Positions 33,649 through 41,085 of a DNA stretch of 41,085 nt are shown here, piece after piece. The stretch comes from Desulfosporosinus sp. UBA4726 (lineage in GTDB: Bacteria; Bacillota; Desulfitobacteriia; Desulfitobacteriales; Desulfitobacteriaceae): assembly GCA_002404215.1 (NCBI GenBank), contig DHJG01000019.1, forward strand, positions 5,403 through 46,487, written 5' to 3'. Position 1 is the stretch's first letter. Each line of letters begins with the position of its first letter. The position numbers and the translations under genes were made by a program. The notes beneath the pieces were generated by a model. It had not been told where the DNA came from. It saw only the letters and a list, made by a program, of their open reading frames with translations, and ran no database searches.

Positions 33649-36441
33649 TTAAAGCTCTTCATCTAATCCTCTAGCATTCCACTCCTCAATTTTACGAAGC
33701 ACAAGCGCATTTTCTCCTCGAATATGTGTTTGAATGGGTAAAGAACTTAAAAAGAACCTACCGTAATATTTATCAATAACGCGATCATCGAGCAAGATGA
33801 CCATTCCTCGATCCCCTTTGGAACGAATTAGGCGACCAAACCCTTGTTTAAAACGAATGACAGCTTCGGGCAGCAAGAGTTCTTGAAAAGGATCTCGACC
33901 TTGTGATACCAGATACTCTGACCGTGCCTCAATTAAGGGTAAGGTCGGTGGCCAAAATGGAAGTTTGACCAAGATGACACAAGATAATGCATCCCCCGGG
34001 ATATCAACCCCCTCCCAGAAGCTATTCGCACCTAACAGTACACTTCTTGAATTTTTCTTAAAAGCTTCAAGTAGTGTACTCCGTTCTCCATGTACTCCTT
34101 GTGCTAATGTTTCAATACCGATGCGTGCCAATTTCGGATACAAAGAGGCATAGGTTTCACGGAGTAATTTATGCGCAGTGAACAGAACTAACGTCCGACC
34201 ATTCATGCGCTTCGCTACTTCAGTAATGAACTCTGAGAGTTCCCTCGCTTTTTCCTCATCCGAAGTTTTGAGGTTGATTCCATTCTTGACTACGAGAAAG
34301 TTCATCTGACGTTCATAATCAAATGGCGAATCTACCCGTGCAGTTTTTGTCGTTAAGGATAGTCCAACATCTCGTAGAAAATGATCAAACGAATCAGATA
34401 TACTCAAGGTTGCCGAGGTTAGAATCACAGCATCGAGACGAGAAAAGATTTTCTCCTCTAAAATATCACTAACTTCAATTGGAGAGGTCTTTAAATATAG
34501 CCTTGAGTTTTGTTCAAGCCAGGTTACTTGTTTCGGGTTCTTTACGTTTATGACTAGTATTAGCGTGTCCAAAAGTGCTTGTAACTCTCTTTGATGACTG
34601 GCTAAAATATATTTTAACTCTTCCGTCTCATCAGCATCTTCACCGCTTAAAGTACTTGCCAAGCTTTCGAGGGCGCTAAGTAACGCTTTGATCCGTCCAA
34701 ACAAGTTTTCAACCTGAACACTTAAACCGCTCCACCAAGTTCTGGTCATATGACTTGCAACAAATCGAAACGTCCGTTCCGTTCCTAAAATCATCGTCAA
34801 TAGCTGAAAGAATTCCTCCAGCTGTTCCAAGACCTTAGGACAAAGTTCAGGAATGCCCTCTAATCGTTTAGAAAATATGTCCCAAGACACAGAGGGTACA
34901 CGTTGTGCAAGAGCTCCCAATCTTTGCTTGACCGTTCCGTAAAAGCTTGCCCCATTAGGTCTATAAATAGTTTCCAGGACACGCGTTACCCCTTCTAGGC
35001 TCATATCAGAGCCGAGATGTTGAAGTGCGGTTTGATAAATCTGATGGGCTTCATCAATTACCAACTGATGATATTCCGGCAAGACATTATAATCCGTCTT
35101 AAGATCTGCAAAGAGTAGGGAATGATTCACAATTAAAACATCCGCCTCTTCTGCTTTCTTACGGGCTCTTAATAAAAAGCAAACGCCGGACTTAGCACAC
35201 CTTCCTGGAATACAGGTTTCATTATCTGCACCTATATTAGACCAAATCTGCACGAGTCCAGGAACATTCGCGAGCTCCTGGATATCCCCTGCCAAGCTTT
35301 CTCTAAGCCAAACAAGGATACTTAAAATCGCAAGTTTTGGTTCTTTCCCTGAAATTTCTCTTGGATTGACCAAAATTCCCTGCCATTTCTTCAGACAACA
35401 ATAGTTGCTCTTCCCTTTCAATACGGAAGCACGAAAAGGAAATGGCAACACAGCTGCCAAGATAGGAATATCCTTTTTTTGAAGTTGTTCTTGAAGTGGT
35501 ATGGTATGGGTGGCAACCACTACTTTTCTACCTGTTTTTTTTGCAGACCATAAGCACGGAATTAAATACGCGAATGACTTCCCCGTTCCTGTTCCAGCTT
35601 CAACAACAACATGATGTGAGGATGTAAGACCTTCTGCGATTAGTTTTGCCATTTTCACCTGACCAGGGCGGCTTTCGTAACCAGGTAAATTACCTTCAAG
35701 AATTCCCCCTGGCGAAAAACTATTAACAACCCAGTCTAGGGATTCTGGAAAATTAGCCATTGGAGTTTGTTGACGACCAAATAGCCCCTCATTGAGAGTG
35801 GCAAGGACAAGATCCGTTCGAATTGGGCGGTCAGGAAAGCGACGTGATACCTCTTTCTGCAATTCATCTATAAAACCTCTCCCCGCCCACCCTTCCAGAA
35901 AACTATTTGCTTGATCAAAGAAACTAAGGTCAAATTCCAAACCTTTATTTCTGCAAGTCTCAAAGAGTTTCCAAGTTAACCATGCATTGGTTTCCGACCG
36001 GTGAAGCCTCGTTTCATCTCCCAACGATAATGAAAGTTTCTCCGCCAAAAAAGATAATTGATAATGATGCATGGTTGGAAAAAAGATCCGGGCTAATTCC
36101 AACGTATCCCATAAGGGCTGCTGAAAGCAGACGTTTAATTTCTTTTCCAGGGTAGAGAGGGCAAGAGATACTTGATGACCAACAAGAATTGCGTCCTCAA
36201 AGAAATCCAATATTTCTTGGCGATGTTCATGTAACAAAGACGCGCAATTAAGCTCTTCCTCCAGTATACTAGTTAGAATTAAAATTTCACTAGTTATTCC
36301 TTGTTCTGGTCGAACAAGAAAATGACATGATTCTTGAATCTTTCCCTCACGGATTCGCAGGGCGGCAAATTCAATAATTTCACCCTGATCACCCTCGAAG
36401 CCCATTGTCTCCACCTCAAAAACCACGATATCTTTAGCCAC
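33649..36441 (-). CDS. dinG: DinG-family ATP-dependent helicase with an N-terminal exonuclease-like domain
   Basis: A 930-residue protein. Residues 1-165 are a DEDDh exonuclease-like domain. Residues 250-930 are an XPD/DinG superfamily 2 helicase with Walker A EAGTGTGKS (281-289), VIDEAH and late motifs such as FWEGVDIPG and QGFGRLIRS. Four or more cysteines between them (NYCC and ETCIPGRC..GVC) suit a [4Fe-4S] cluster. The exonuclease motifs are changed: E9 instead of D in motif I, A94 at the Asp of motif II, and N152 at the Asp of motif III. This domain is therefore probably inactive. It likely unwinds DNA or R-loops in repair. The start is GTG with GAGAGGGG. Confidence 0.93.
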   Translation of the reverse strand: MAKDIVVFEVETMGFEGDQGEIIEFAALRIREGKIQESCHFLVRPEQGITSEILILTSILEEELNCASLLHEHRQEILDFFEDAILVGHQVSLALSTLEKKLNVCFQQPLWDTLELARIFFPTMHHYQLSFLAEKLSLSLGDETRLHRSETNAWLTWKLFETCRNKGLEFDLSFFDQANSFLEGWAGRGFIDELQKEVSRRFPDRPIRTDLVLATLNEGLFGRQQTPMANFPESLDWVVNSFSPGGILEGNLPGYESRPGQVKMAKLIAEGLTSSHHVVVEAGTGTGKSFAYLIPCLWSAKKTGRKVVVATHTIPLQEQLQKKDIPILAAVLPFPFRASVLKGKSNYCCLKKWQGILVNPREISGKEPKLAILSILVWLRESLAGDIQELANVPGLVQIWSNIGADNETCIPGRCAKSGVCFLLRARKKAEEADVLIVNHSLLFADLKTDYNVLPEYHQLVIDEAHQIYQTALQHLGSDMSLEGVTRVLETIYRPNGASFYGTVKQRLGALAQRVPSVSWDIFSKRLEGIPELCPKVLEQLEEFFQLLTMILGTERTFRFVASHMTRTWWSGLSVQVENLFGRIKALLSALESLASTLSGEDADETEELKYILASHQRELQALLDTLILVINVKNPKQVTWLEQNSRLYLKTSPIEVSDILEEKIFSRLDAVILTSATLSISDSFDHFLRDVGLSLTTKTARVDSPFDYERQMNFLVVKNGINLKTSDEEKARELSEFITEVAKRMNGRTLVLFTAHKLLRETYASLYPKLARIGIETLAQGVHGERSTLLEAFKKNSRSVLLGANSFWEGVDIPGDALSCVILVKLPFWPPTLPLIEARSEYLVSQGRDPFQELLLPEAVIRFKQGFGRLIRSKGDRGMVILLDDRVIDKYYGRFFLSSLPIQTHIRGENALVLRKIEEWNARGLDEEL

Positions 36442-36583
36442 AATGTTGACCCCTCTCTCGTGCCATTGTACAACATTTTTACGAAAGGAATCAACGAAAA
36501 GCAGGATTTAAGCATTCTACAGCGAATATATTTAAAGCTGGGTAGATTAATATCTCGACTTTTGTTAGGAAGAAGGTTTCCCT

Positions 36584-37087
36584 TTGTTGCTTAAACGGAC
36601 AATTTCAGCATTCGTACTCAGTCTTGCTGTTTTATCCACCAGTTTATTTCTTAGCGGTTGTTCAGCGAAACCTTATTTAACGCAAGACGATACGTACGTT
36701 ATTTTATCTGTTTCCCCTTTGGGAGAGACTCAATCTGAAGTTATAGAATTACCTTGGAATACAAATATGGCTATCATGCAGAAGTTACTTTTAGAATCTT
36801 CTTTTGTACTAAGTGATTTGCATACCCCCAGTACGTTAGAATCATCGAAACAACCCCCTACTACTACAACAAGCCTTCAGGCAAATTTCGCCAAGCCGAA
36901 GCGCATGACTTTTGTAGTAGATCAGCACGATCTAACCCTTGATGTTCAGTCTCTCCAAATAGAAGTTAAAGGTGCCAATATCGGGCAAGTTACCCTCAAT
37001 CAGACTCTTATACTGCAAGGAATAGATAACCCTAACCTTCAACCCGCATTTGAAGCATTGACTGAAATGTTGCATAGTCCAGAGTAA
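36584..37087 (+). CDS. Unknown lipoprotein
   Basis: A 167-residue protein with a clear lipoprotein signal: basic start, hydrophobic segment and lipobox LSGC near residue 26. The mature part has no recognised domain. It contains a Thr/Ser/Pro-rich low-complexity stretch (about residues 84-100) and a beta-rich tail. The start is TTG, at 36584 or the next codon, after AGGAAGAAGG. It is divergent from dinG and has its own terminator. Confidence 0.8.
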   Translation: MLLKRTISAFVLSLAVLSTSLFLSGCSAKPYLTQDDTYVILSVSPLGETQSEVIELPWNTNMAIMQKLLLESSFVLSDLHTPSTLESSKQPPTTTTSLQANFAKPKRMTFVVDQHDLTLDVQSLQIEVKGANIGQVTLNQTLILQGIDNPNLQPAFEALTEMLHSPE

Positions 37088-37124
37088 AAAAAAGAAGTTG
37101 CCGTTGGTAACTTCTTTTTTTTAT
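37088..37124 (+). terminator. Terminator after the lipoprotein gene
   Basis: An AAAGAAGTT/AACTTCTTT stem with a CC..GG inner pair is followed by a run of T, directly after the stop. Confidence 0.88.
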
Positions 37125-37306
37125 TTTGTGAAACAAAGACTACAACAGACGGCTGAAAACTTGTTGCTATCCATGTACTTTATTGTTATTTTAAACTTTT
37201 TTAAAGCAAAAGAAATATAAAGACACCCCGTCTCAGAGATACTATAATATAAGTGTATTCTATCAATTCGAAATTTAAATCGTCTATATTTAAAGGGGAA
37301 ATAACA

Positions 37307-39331
37307 ATGATATTTTTGCTGGACAATCATGATTCTTTTACGTATAACCTCTATCAGTACTTCGGTGAACTCGGAGAGGAAATCATTGTCAAACGCCAAG
37401 ACGCCTGCACCTTAGAAGATATCGAAGCACTACACCCTGACTTAATCGTGATCTCACCTGGCCCACGCACTCCCGACGAAACTCCATTATCCTTGGCCGT
37501 CATTAAGCACTTTATGGGGCGAATCCCGATTCTGGGTGTGTGTCTTGGCCATCAAGCCATCGGACAATTTTTTGGTGGCAACGTAATCCGAGCGAAGCGA
37601 CCTATTCATGGAAAAACGGTACCCATACGTCATGATCAACAGGGCGTATTCCGAGACCTCGTTAATCCTCTGGAGGTTACCCGTTATCACTCGCTAATTA
37701 TAGAGCGTTCTACTCTTCCTAATGAATTATTAATTACTGCAGAGACAGAGGATGGCGAAATTATGGGCATTCGACATAAAACCCTGCCTATAGAAGGAAT
37801 TCAGTTTCATCCTGAAGCCATCTTAACCCAAGCAGGACATCAATTATTGAAAAATGCCATTCAAAATTCCAAAGCTTGGCATCTTCATAGTTCTCTCTCA
37901 CCATGGATCGCCAAGCCTCTTTCTATTTCAGTTCCACCTTGCCTCTTACTCCAAGCCTTTAAAGAAAAACCCTCTCCATTTTTTTTAGATAGTGGAGAGG
38001 GTTATGAAGAGCTAGGTGGCTATTCTTATATGGGATCGTCCCCATTTTTGGAAGCAACAGCCTATCCTGATCGTCTTGAACTTCTCTGGCCGAACCGCTC
38101 ACATCAGGAAACCATCCCTCTGCATACTTCCGATTGTTTTGACTTTCTTAATGAGTGTTCTGACAAATACCAAGTGCTTCACTCCCCTTTCCCCTTCTCA
38201 GGTGGTGCCGTCGGTTTTTTAAGTTATGATCTTAAAAGCGAGATTGAATCACTTCCTGATTACGCTGAAGATGATTTAAATTTACCTCTTTGGCGTTTTG
38301 CCTGGTATGATGGGATTGTTGTTTATGATCATACTCAGGGCAGCTACTGGGTTACAGCTTGTGGTGTTGAGGAAAACGGAACCTGTAATGCCGATTTAGC
38401 CCACTCTCGCGTCGAAAACCTGGAACAATTCCTCAACTCGTTTGTCCCAGAACAACTTGGAGAATCTCAAGACCTTGAAAACCAAGCTACCTATCCCAAC
38501 TCAGTCATCATCCCCAGCGTCTCACGCGAACATTATCTAGTTGATTTAAAACGGGTGATTGACTATATCTATGCAGGAGACATCTACCAAGCCAATCTTA
38601 CCCAACGTTTTTCGATGGCCTGGCAAGGAGATGTTTGGAATCTTTATACTCAACTTCACAAACAAAATCCTGCTCCTTTTGCTGCTTTTCTTCCTTATTC
38701 CGATTTTCAGATACTTTCCAGTTCTCCTGAGCGATTTATACGGATTCAACCGAGTGGAAAAATCGAGACCCGTCCAATTAAGGGGACTCGCCCCCGTGGA
38801 AAATCGCCATCAGACGATCAAAAACAGGCAGTTGAACTTCAAAGTAGTTCGAAGGATCGTGCCGAACTAACGATGATCATTGATTTAGAACGAAACGACC
38901 TCGGGCGCATTTGCGAATTTGGAACTGTGAGAGTACGAGATTTAATTGCGCTTGAAAAATACCCAACCGTCTGGCATCTAGCATCGACCATTACCGGACA
39001 ACTTTTAAAAGGGCTAAAGCCCAGTGATATTTTACAAGCAGTTTTCCCTGGCGGGTCGATCACCGGTGCTCCTAAAATTAGAGCCATGGAGATTATTGAA
39101 GAAATGGAACCTTACAAACGTGGCTTATATACGGGCAGCATCGGTTATATGGGCTTCGATGGTGCTTGGGACTTTAATATTGTCATCCGAACGATCTTGC
39201 TGAAAGACGGAAAGGCCTTTGTGCACGTTGGTGGAGGCATTGTCGCAGACTCAGTACCTGAGAGTGAATATTATGAGACGCTTGATAAAGCAAAGGCCCT
39301 GTTTAGGGTTTTGAAAGGACACCTCCGATGA
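37307..39331 (+). CDS. pabAB: Fused aminodeoxychorismate synthase (PabA-PabB)
   Basis: A 674-residue protein that turns chorismate and glutamine into 4-amino-4-deoxychorismate for folate. Residues 1-190 are a class-I glutamine amidotransferase with the triad C79 (GVCLGHQ), H168 and E170 (FHPEA). Residues 200-674 are a chorismate-binding domain. The sequence RPIKGT with K492 is the PabB form; TrpE has Ala there, so this is not an anthranilate synthase. The start is the ATG at 37307 with AAAGGGGA; a GTG 18 codons earlier has no site. A TATAAT lies 59 bases upstream. It overlaps pabC by four bases. Confidence 0.94.
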   Translation: MIFLLDNHDSFTYNLYQYFGELGEEIIVKRQDACTLEDIEALHPDLIVISPGPRTPDETPLSLAVIKHFMGRIPILGVCLGHQAIGQFFGGNVIRAKRPIHGKTVPIRHDQQGVFRDLVNPLEVTRYHSLIIERSTLPNELLITAETEDGEIMGIRHKTLPIEGIQFHPEAILTQAGHQLLKNAIQNSKAWHLHSSLSPWIAKPLSISVPPCLLLQAFKEKPSPFFLDSGEGYEELGGYSYMGSSPFLEATAYPDRLELLWPNRSHQETIPLHTSDCFDFLNECSDKYQVLHSPFPFSGGAVGFLSYDLKSEIESLPDYAEDDLNLPLWRFAWYDGIVVYDHTQGSYWVTACGVEENGTCNADLAHSRVENLEQFLNSFVPEQLGESQDLENQATYPNSVIIPSVSREHYLVDLKRVIDYIYAGDIYQANLTQRFSMAWQGDVWNLYTQLHKQNPAPFAAFLPYSDFQILSSSPERFIRIQPSGKIETRPIKGTRPRGKSPSDDQKQAVELQSSSKDRAELTMIIDLERNDLGRICEFGTVRVRDLIALEKYPTVWHLASTITGQLLKGLKPSDILQAVFPGGSITGAPKIRAMEIIEEMEPYKRGLYTGSIGYMGFDGAWDFNIVIRTILLKDGKAFVHVGGGIVADSVPESEYYETLDKAKALFRVLKGHLR

Positions 39332-40149
39332 TTCTCAATGAAACATTATCATCTAATGACCGACTGGCTTTATTTGGATTTGGAATTTTTGAAACACTCC
39401 TCATTACTGAACAAGGTCCACTATTTATAGACCTTCACTGGCAGCGAATGAATAAGGGCGCTGATCTTTTAGGTCTCAAGCTACCGAATAAAGATCAATG
39501 GTTACAACGAATCCAAGAATTTATCGAACAGGCTCCTAGAACATCCCCTTATGCACTCCGCATCACTTTAAGTGGTGGAGCGCCGGAGACCCACCTTCCG
39601 TCCCAGCTCCTGCTCCACAAACGATTCATTCCCTACACGCCCACTCAATATGCATTAGGAATACGACTCCATGTATTGCCCTCTCTTCGCAATGAACATT
39701 CTCCCTTAACCTCAATTAAATCAACAAATTATATGGAGAATATCTTGGCCAAGGAAGTCGCTAAACATAATGGTGCTGAAGAAGGCCTATGGCTTAATAC
39801 TGGAGGCTATCTTTCCGAAGGCACTATGAGTAATCTCTTTTTCATCAAAGGTGAGGCACTCTACACCCCCTCTCTTTCAAGCGGATGTTTACCTGGAACG
39901 CGTCGCCAAATTGTTCTAGGTTTAGCTCAAGCTCTACAAATCCCCACCTACGAAGGTTCATATCCCTTGTCCGAGTTATTACTAGCTGATGAAATTTTCA
40001 TGACCAATGCCCTCATGGGCATCATGCCGGTTCGTCAAATTGACGATCATCTTTTCCCTATCGCCAAAAAATCAGTGCTGAGGCACCTTGAATTGGCTTA
40101 TCAGAAATTGCTTAAGAACCTGCAATCCTTTGCTGAATTTAAAGACTAA
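39328..40149 (+). CDS. pabC: Aminodeoxychorismate lyase
   Basis: A 273-residue fold-type IV PLP enzyme that releases pyruvate from aminodeoxychorismate to give p-aminobenzoate. The catalytic lysine is in IKSTNY. EGTMSNLFF and GCLPGTRRQIV are the usual cofactor-binding stretches. A branched-chain or D-amino-acid aminotransferase is the main alternative, but the ATGA overlap with pabAB makes the lyase much more likely. Confidence 0.93.
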   Translation: MILNETLSSNDRLALFGFGIFETLLITEQGPLFIDLHWQRMNKGADLLGLKLPNKDQWLQRIQEFIEQAPRTSPYALRITLSGGAPETHLPSQLLLHKRFIPYTPTQYALGIRLHVLPSLRNEHSPLTSIKSTNYMENILAKEVAKHNGAEEGLWLNTGGYLSEGTMSNLFFIKGEALYTPSLSSGCLPGTRRQIVLGLAQALQIPTYEGSYPLSELLLADEIFMTNALMGIMPVRQIDDHLFPIAKKSVLRHLELAYQKLLKNLQSFAEFKD

Positions 40150-40156
40150 TTATAAA

Positions 40157-40187
40157 AGGTGCCATGAGTTCAACACTCATAGCACCT
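40157..40187 (-). terminator. Terminator between pabC and the ABM-domain gene
   Basis: The AGGTGC.ATGAGT/ACTCAT.GCACCT stem with a five-base loop has the T-run TTTTA on the minus strand side, 18 bases past the ABM gene stop. It may also end pabC less efficiently. Confidence 0.8.
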
Positions 40188-40205
40188 CTGAAATCCGTTC
40201 CGTTC

Positions 40206-40469
40206 TTAGTACTTTTCTTCAAGAACCTCGAACATTTGCGGCGTGGCTGACTTGAACGCCTTATTTTCACCAACGATTTCTGCCCAATTTTCATAAGCGG
40301 AACGATTTTCCCATTTCGAGAACAGCATAATATCCTCAGTGTTTTCTTGTTTGTTCACTGATGCAAATTTAAATCCATTAATAGTCTCCACAGACTGAAT
40401 ACCTGTTCGAACTTCTCCTAATATTCGGTCTGCATCGGGACCGTTAAACGTATGAATAACTGTGAGCAT
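40206..40469 (-). CDS. ABM (antibiotic biosynthesis monooxygenase) domain protein
   Basis: A protein of about 87 residues in the dimeric ferredoxin-like-fold ABM family. VIHTFNGPDADRIL, the FKFASVNKQENTEDIMLFSKWENRSAYENW stretch (centre only) and a final FEVLEEKY fit the family. Such small proteins act as monooxygenases, heme-degrading enzymes or unknown. The residues needed for heme binding were not identified here. The ATG at 40469 has GGAAGG upstream; the TTG six codons earlier lies within that site. Confidence 0.8.
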   Translation of the reverse strand: MLTVIHTFNGPDADRILGEVRTGIQSVETINGFKFASVNKQENTEDIMLFSKWENRSAYENWAEIVGENKAFKSATPQMFEVLEEKY

Positions 40470-40736
40470 AATATCAAATCCTTCCAAATCACATTATTTA
40501 CATTTTTATTGTATCCCGAATTCCATTGTAACATTCTATTATTATTTGAACTTCGACTCAACGTTTTGCATAATTTAATGTATAAGGATTTTTGATAAGA
40601 CTTGTCTAACATAGTCTGCCTAACAACCAAGAGTAGCGTGACGTGGTTCAACTCTCATCTCGTTTATTTCATTATTTCATGCTATACTAAAGTTGCAACA
40701 TCAGACTCACTGAAGTTTCAAAAAGGGGGATAGTGA

Positions 40737-41066
40737 ATGAAACTTGTTTACATTCGTACTGATTTCCCTAACGGTCGGTCACACATTTTGATGCAAGATT
40801 CCGAATCTTACAACCCGGAACTTCTTCATTTTGTACTGGTTCTCACCAACAAAGGAACCTTGTGGGTTGATGTTTTCTGGCCATTCGATGAGGAATCTGA
40901 AGAGTATACTCGCAGAATTTCAGAACAACAATTTTGGCAGACCTTTCGCGAATGGAGATTACAGGGTATCCTTCTCGGTGACAGCGGCAAAGTGGCAGGA
41001 ATATTAGCAAGAAAGCGCTTAGAAATAAAACGCTTATCAAAGAAGAACCGAGAAATGGATGCATAA
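40737..41066 (+). CDS. Unknown 109-residue protein
   Basis: Not recognised. It has alternating strands near the start (MKLVYIRTDF, FVLVLTNKGTLWVDVFWPF), one long acidic/aromatic helix (EEYTRRISEQQFWQTFREW) and a basic tail (ARKRLEIKRLSKKNRE). There is no signal peptide. AAAAAGGGGGA lies before the ATG, and TATACT at 40683-40688 could be its -10. It ends 19 bases from the window edge, so its downstream context is not visible. Confidence 0.7.
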   Translation: MKLVYIRTDFPNGRSHILMQDSESYNPELLHFVLVLTNKGTLWVDVFWPFDEESEEYTRRISEQQFWQTFREWRLQGILLGDSGKVAGILARKRLEIKRLSKKNREMDA

Positions 41067-41085
41067 TAAACTAAAAATACAAAGC

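Noticed and set aside
37307..39331. Anthranilate synthase (TrpG-TrpE fusion)
   Set aside because: RPIKGT carries the PabB lysine and the next gene is pabC; no other trp genes are near.

Overview
The window looks like ordinary chromosome from a low-to-moderate GC, endospore-forming, probably anaerobic Firmicute. The best guess is the Desulfosporosinus/Desulfitobacterium group of the Peptococcales. This is an inference from Spo0A, a PdaB-like deacetylase, a SpoVR/YhbH/PrkA cluster, a clostridial-type one-cluster ferredoxin, class-I corrinoid adenosyltransferase, strong purine-rich Shine-Dalgarno sites and frequent TTG/GTG starts. No phage, insertion sequence or CRISPR array was seen. Most genes are on the minus strand.

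Layout. 1-5.4 kb: the end of a possible plus-strand gene, then (minus strand, read from right to left) cyclophilin, a LysR regulator, a DnaA-like ATPase, pfkA and pgi. The last three are packed like an operon. 5.5-6.8 kb: two DedA membrane proteins. 7.0-11.6 kb: the prkA-yhbH-spoVR stress/sporulation cluster. 11.7-16.2 kb: a dispersed repeat copy, a 69-residue protein, glnA with a hairpin-rich leader, a corrinoid adenosyltransferase translationally coupled to an unknown gene, and a TPR protein. 16.4-19.6 kb: a small membrane protein, a PdaB-like deacetylase, a membrane-anchored TPR-like protein and a YitT-family protein. 19.8 kb: a self-contained tRNA-Arg(CCG) unit. 20.0-28.7 kb: oligopeptide/dipeptide ABC transport with one binding protein, one permease pair and two pairs of ATPases, split by a guanylate-kinase-like gene and a second copy of the dispersed repeat. 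29.0-32.0 kb: Spo0A, a GNAT acetyltransferase, ferredoxin and two unknown proteins. 32.1-33.6 kb: a structured tandem-repeat intergenic element, then pssA and psd (phosphatidylethanolamine synthesis). 33.6-41.1 kb: a DinG-type helicase, a lipoprotein, a fused aminodeoxychorismate synthase with pabC (p-aminobenzoate for folate), an ABM-domain protein and a final unknown gene.

How the genes work together. Several short pathways are complete: pssA-psd convert CDP-diacylglycerol to phosphatidylethanolamine, pabAB-pabC convert chorismate to p-aminobenzoate, and pfkA-pgi are consecutive glycolytic steps. Sporulation and peptide-uptake functions sit near each other, with Spo0A-box-like sequences before both spo0A and the peptide-binding protein gene.

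The items most worth follow-up are the domain IV-containing DnaA paralogue in a glycolytic operon, the roughly 275-bp structured repeat element after pssA, the pair of inverted dispersed repeats at 11.7 and 22.9 kb, the glnA leader, and the apparently dead exonuclease domain of the DinG protein. All functional calls are from reading the sequence by eye; no database search was run.
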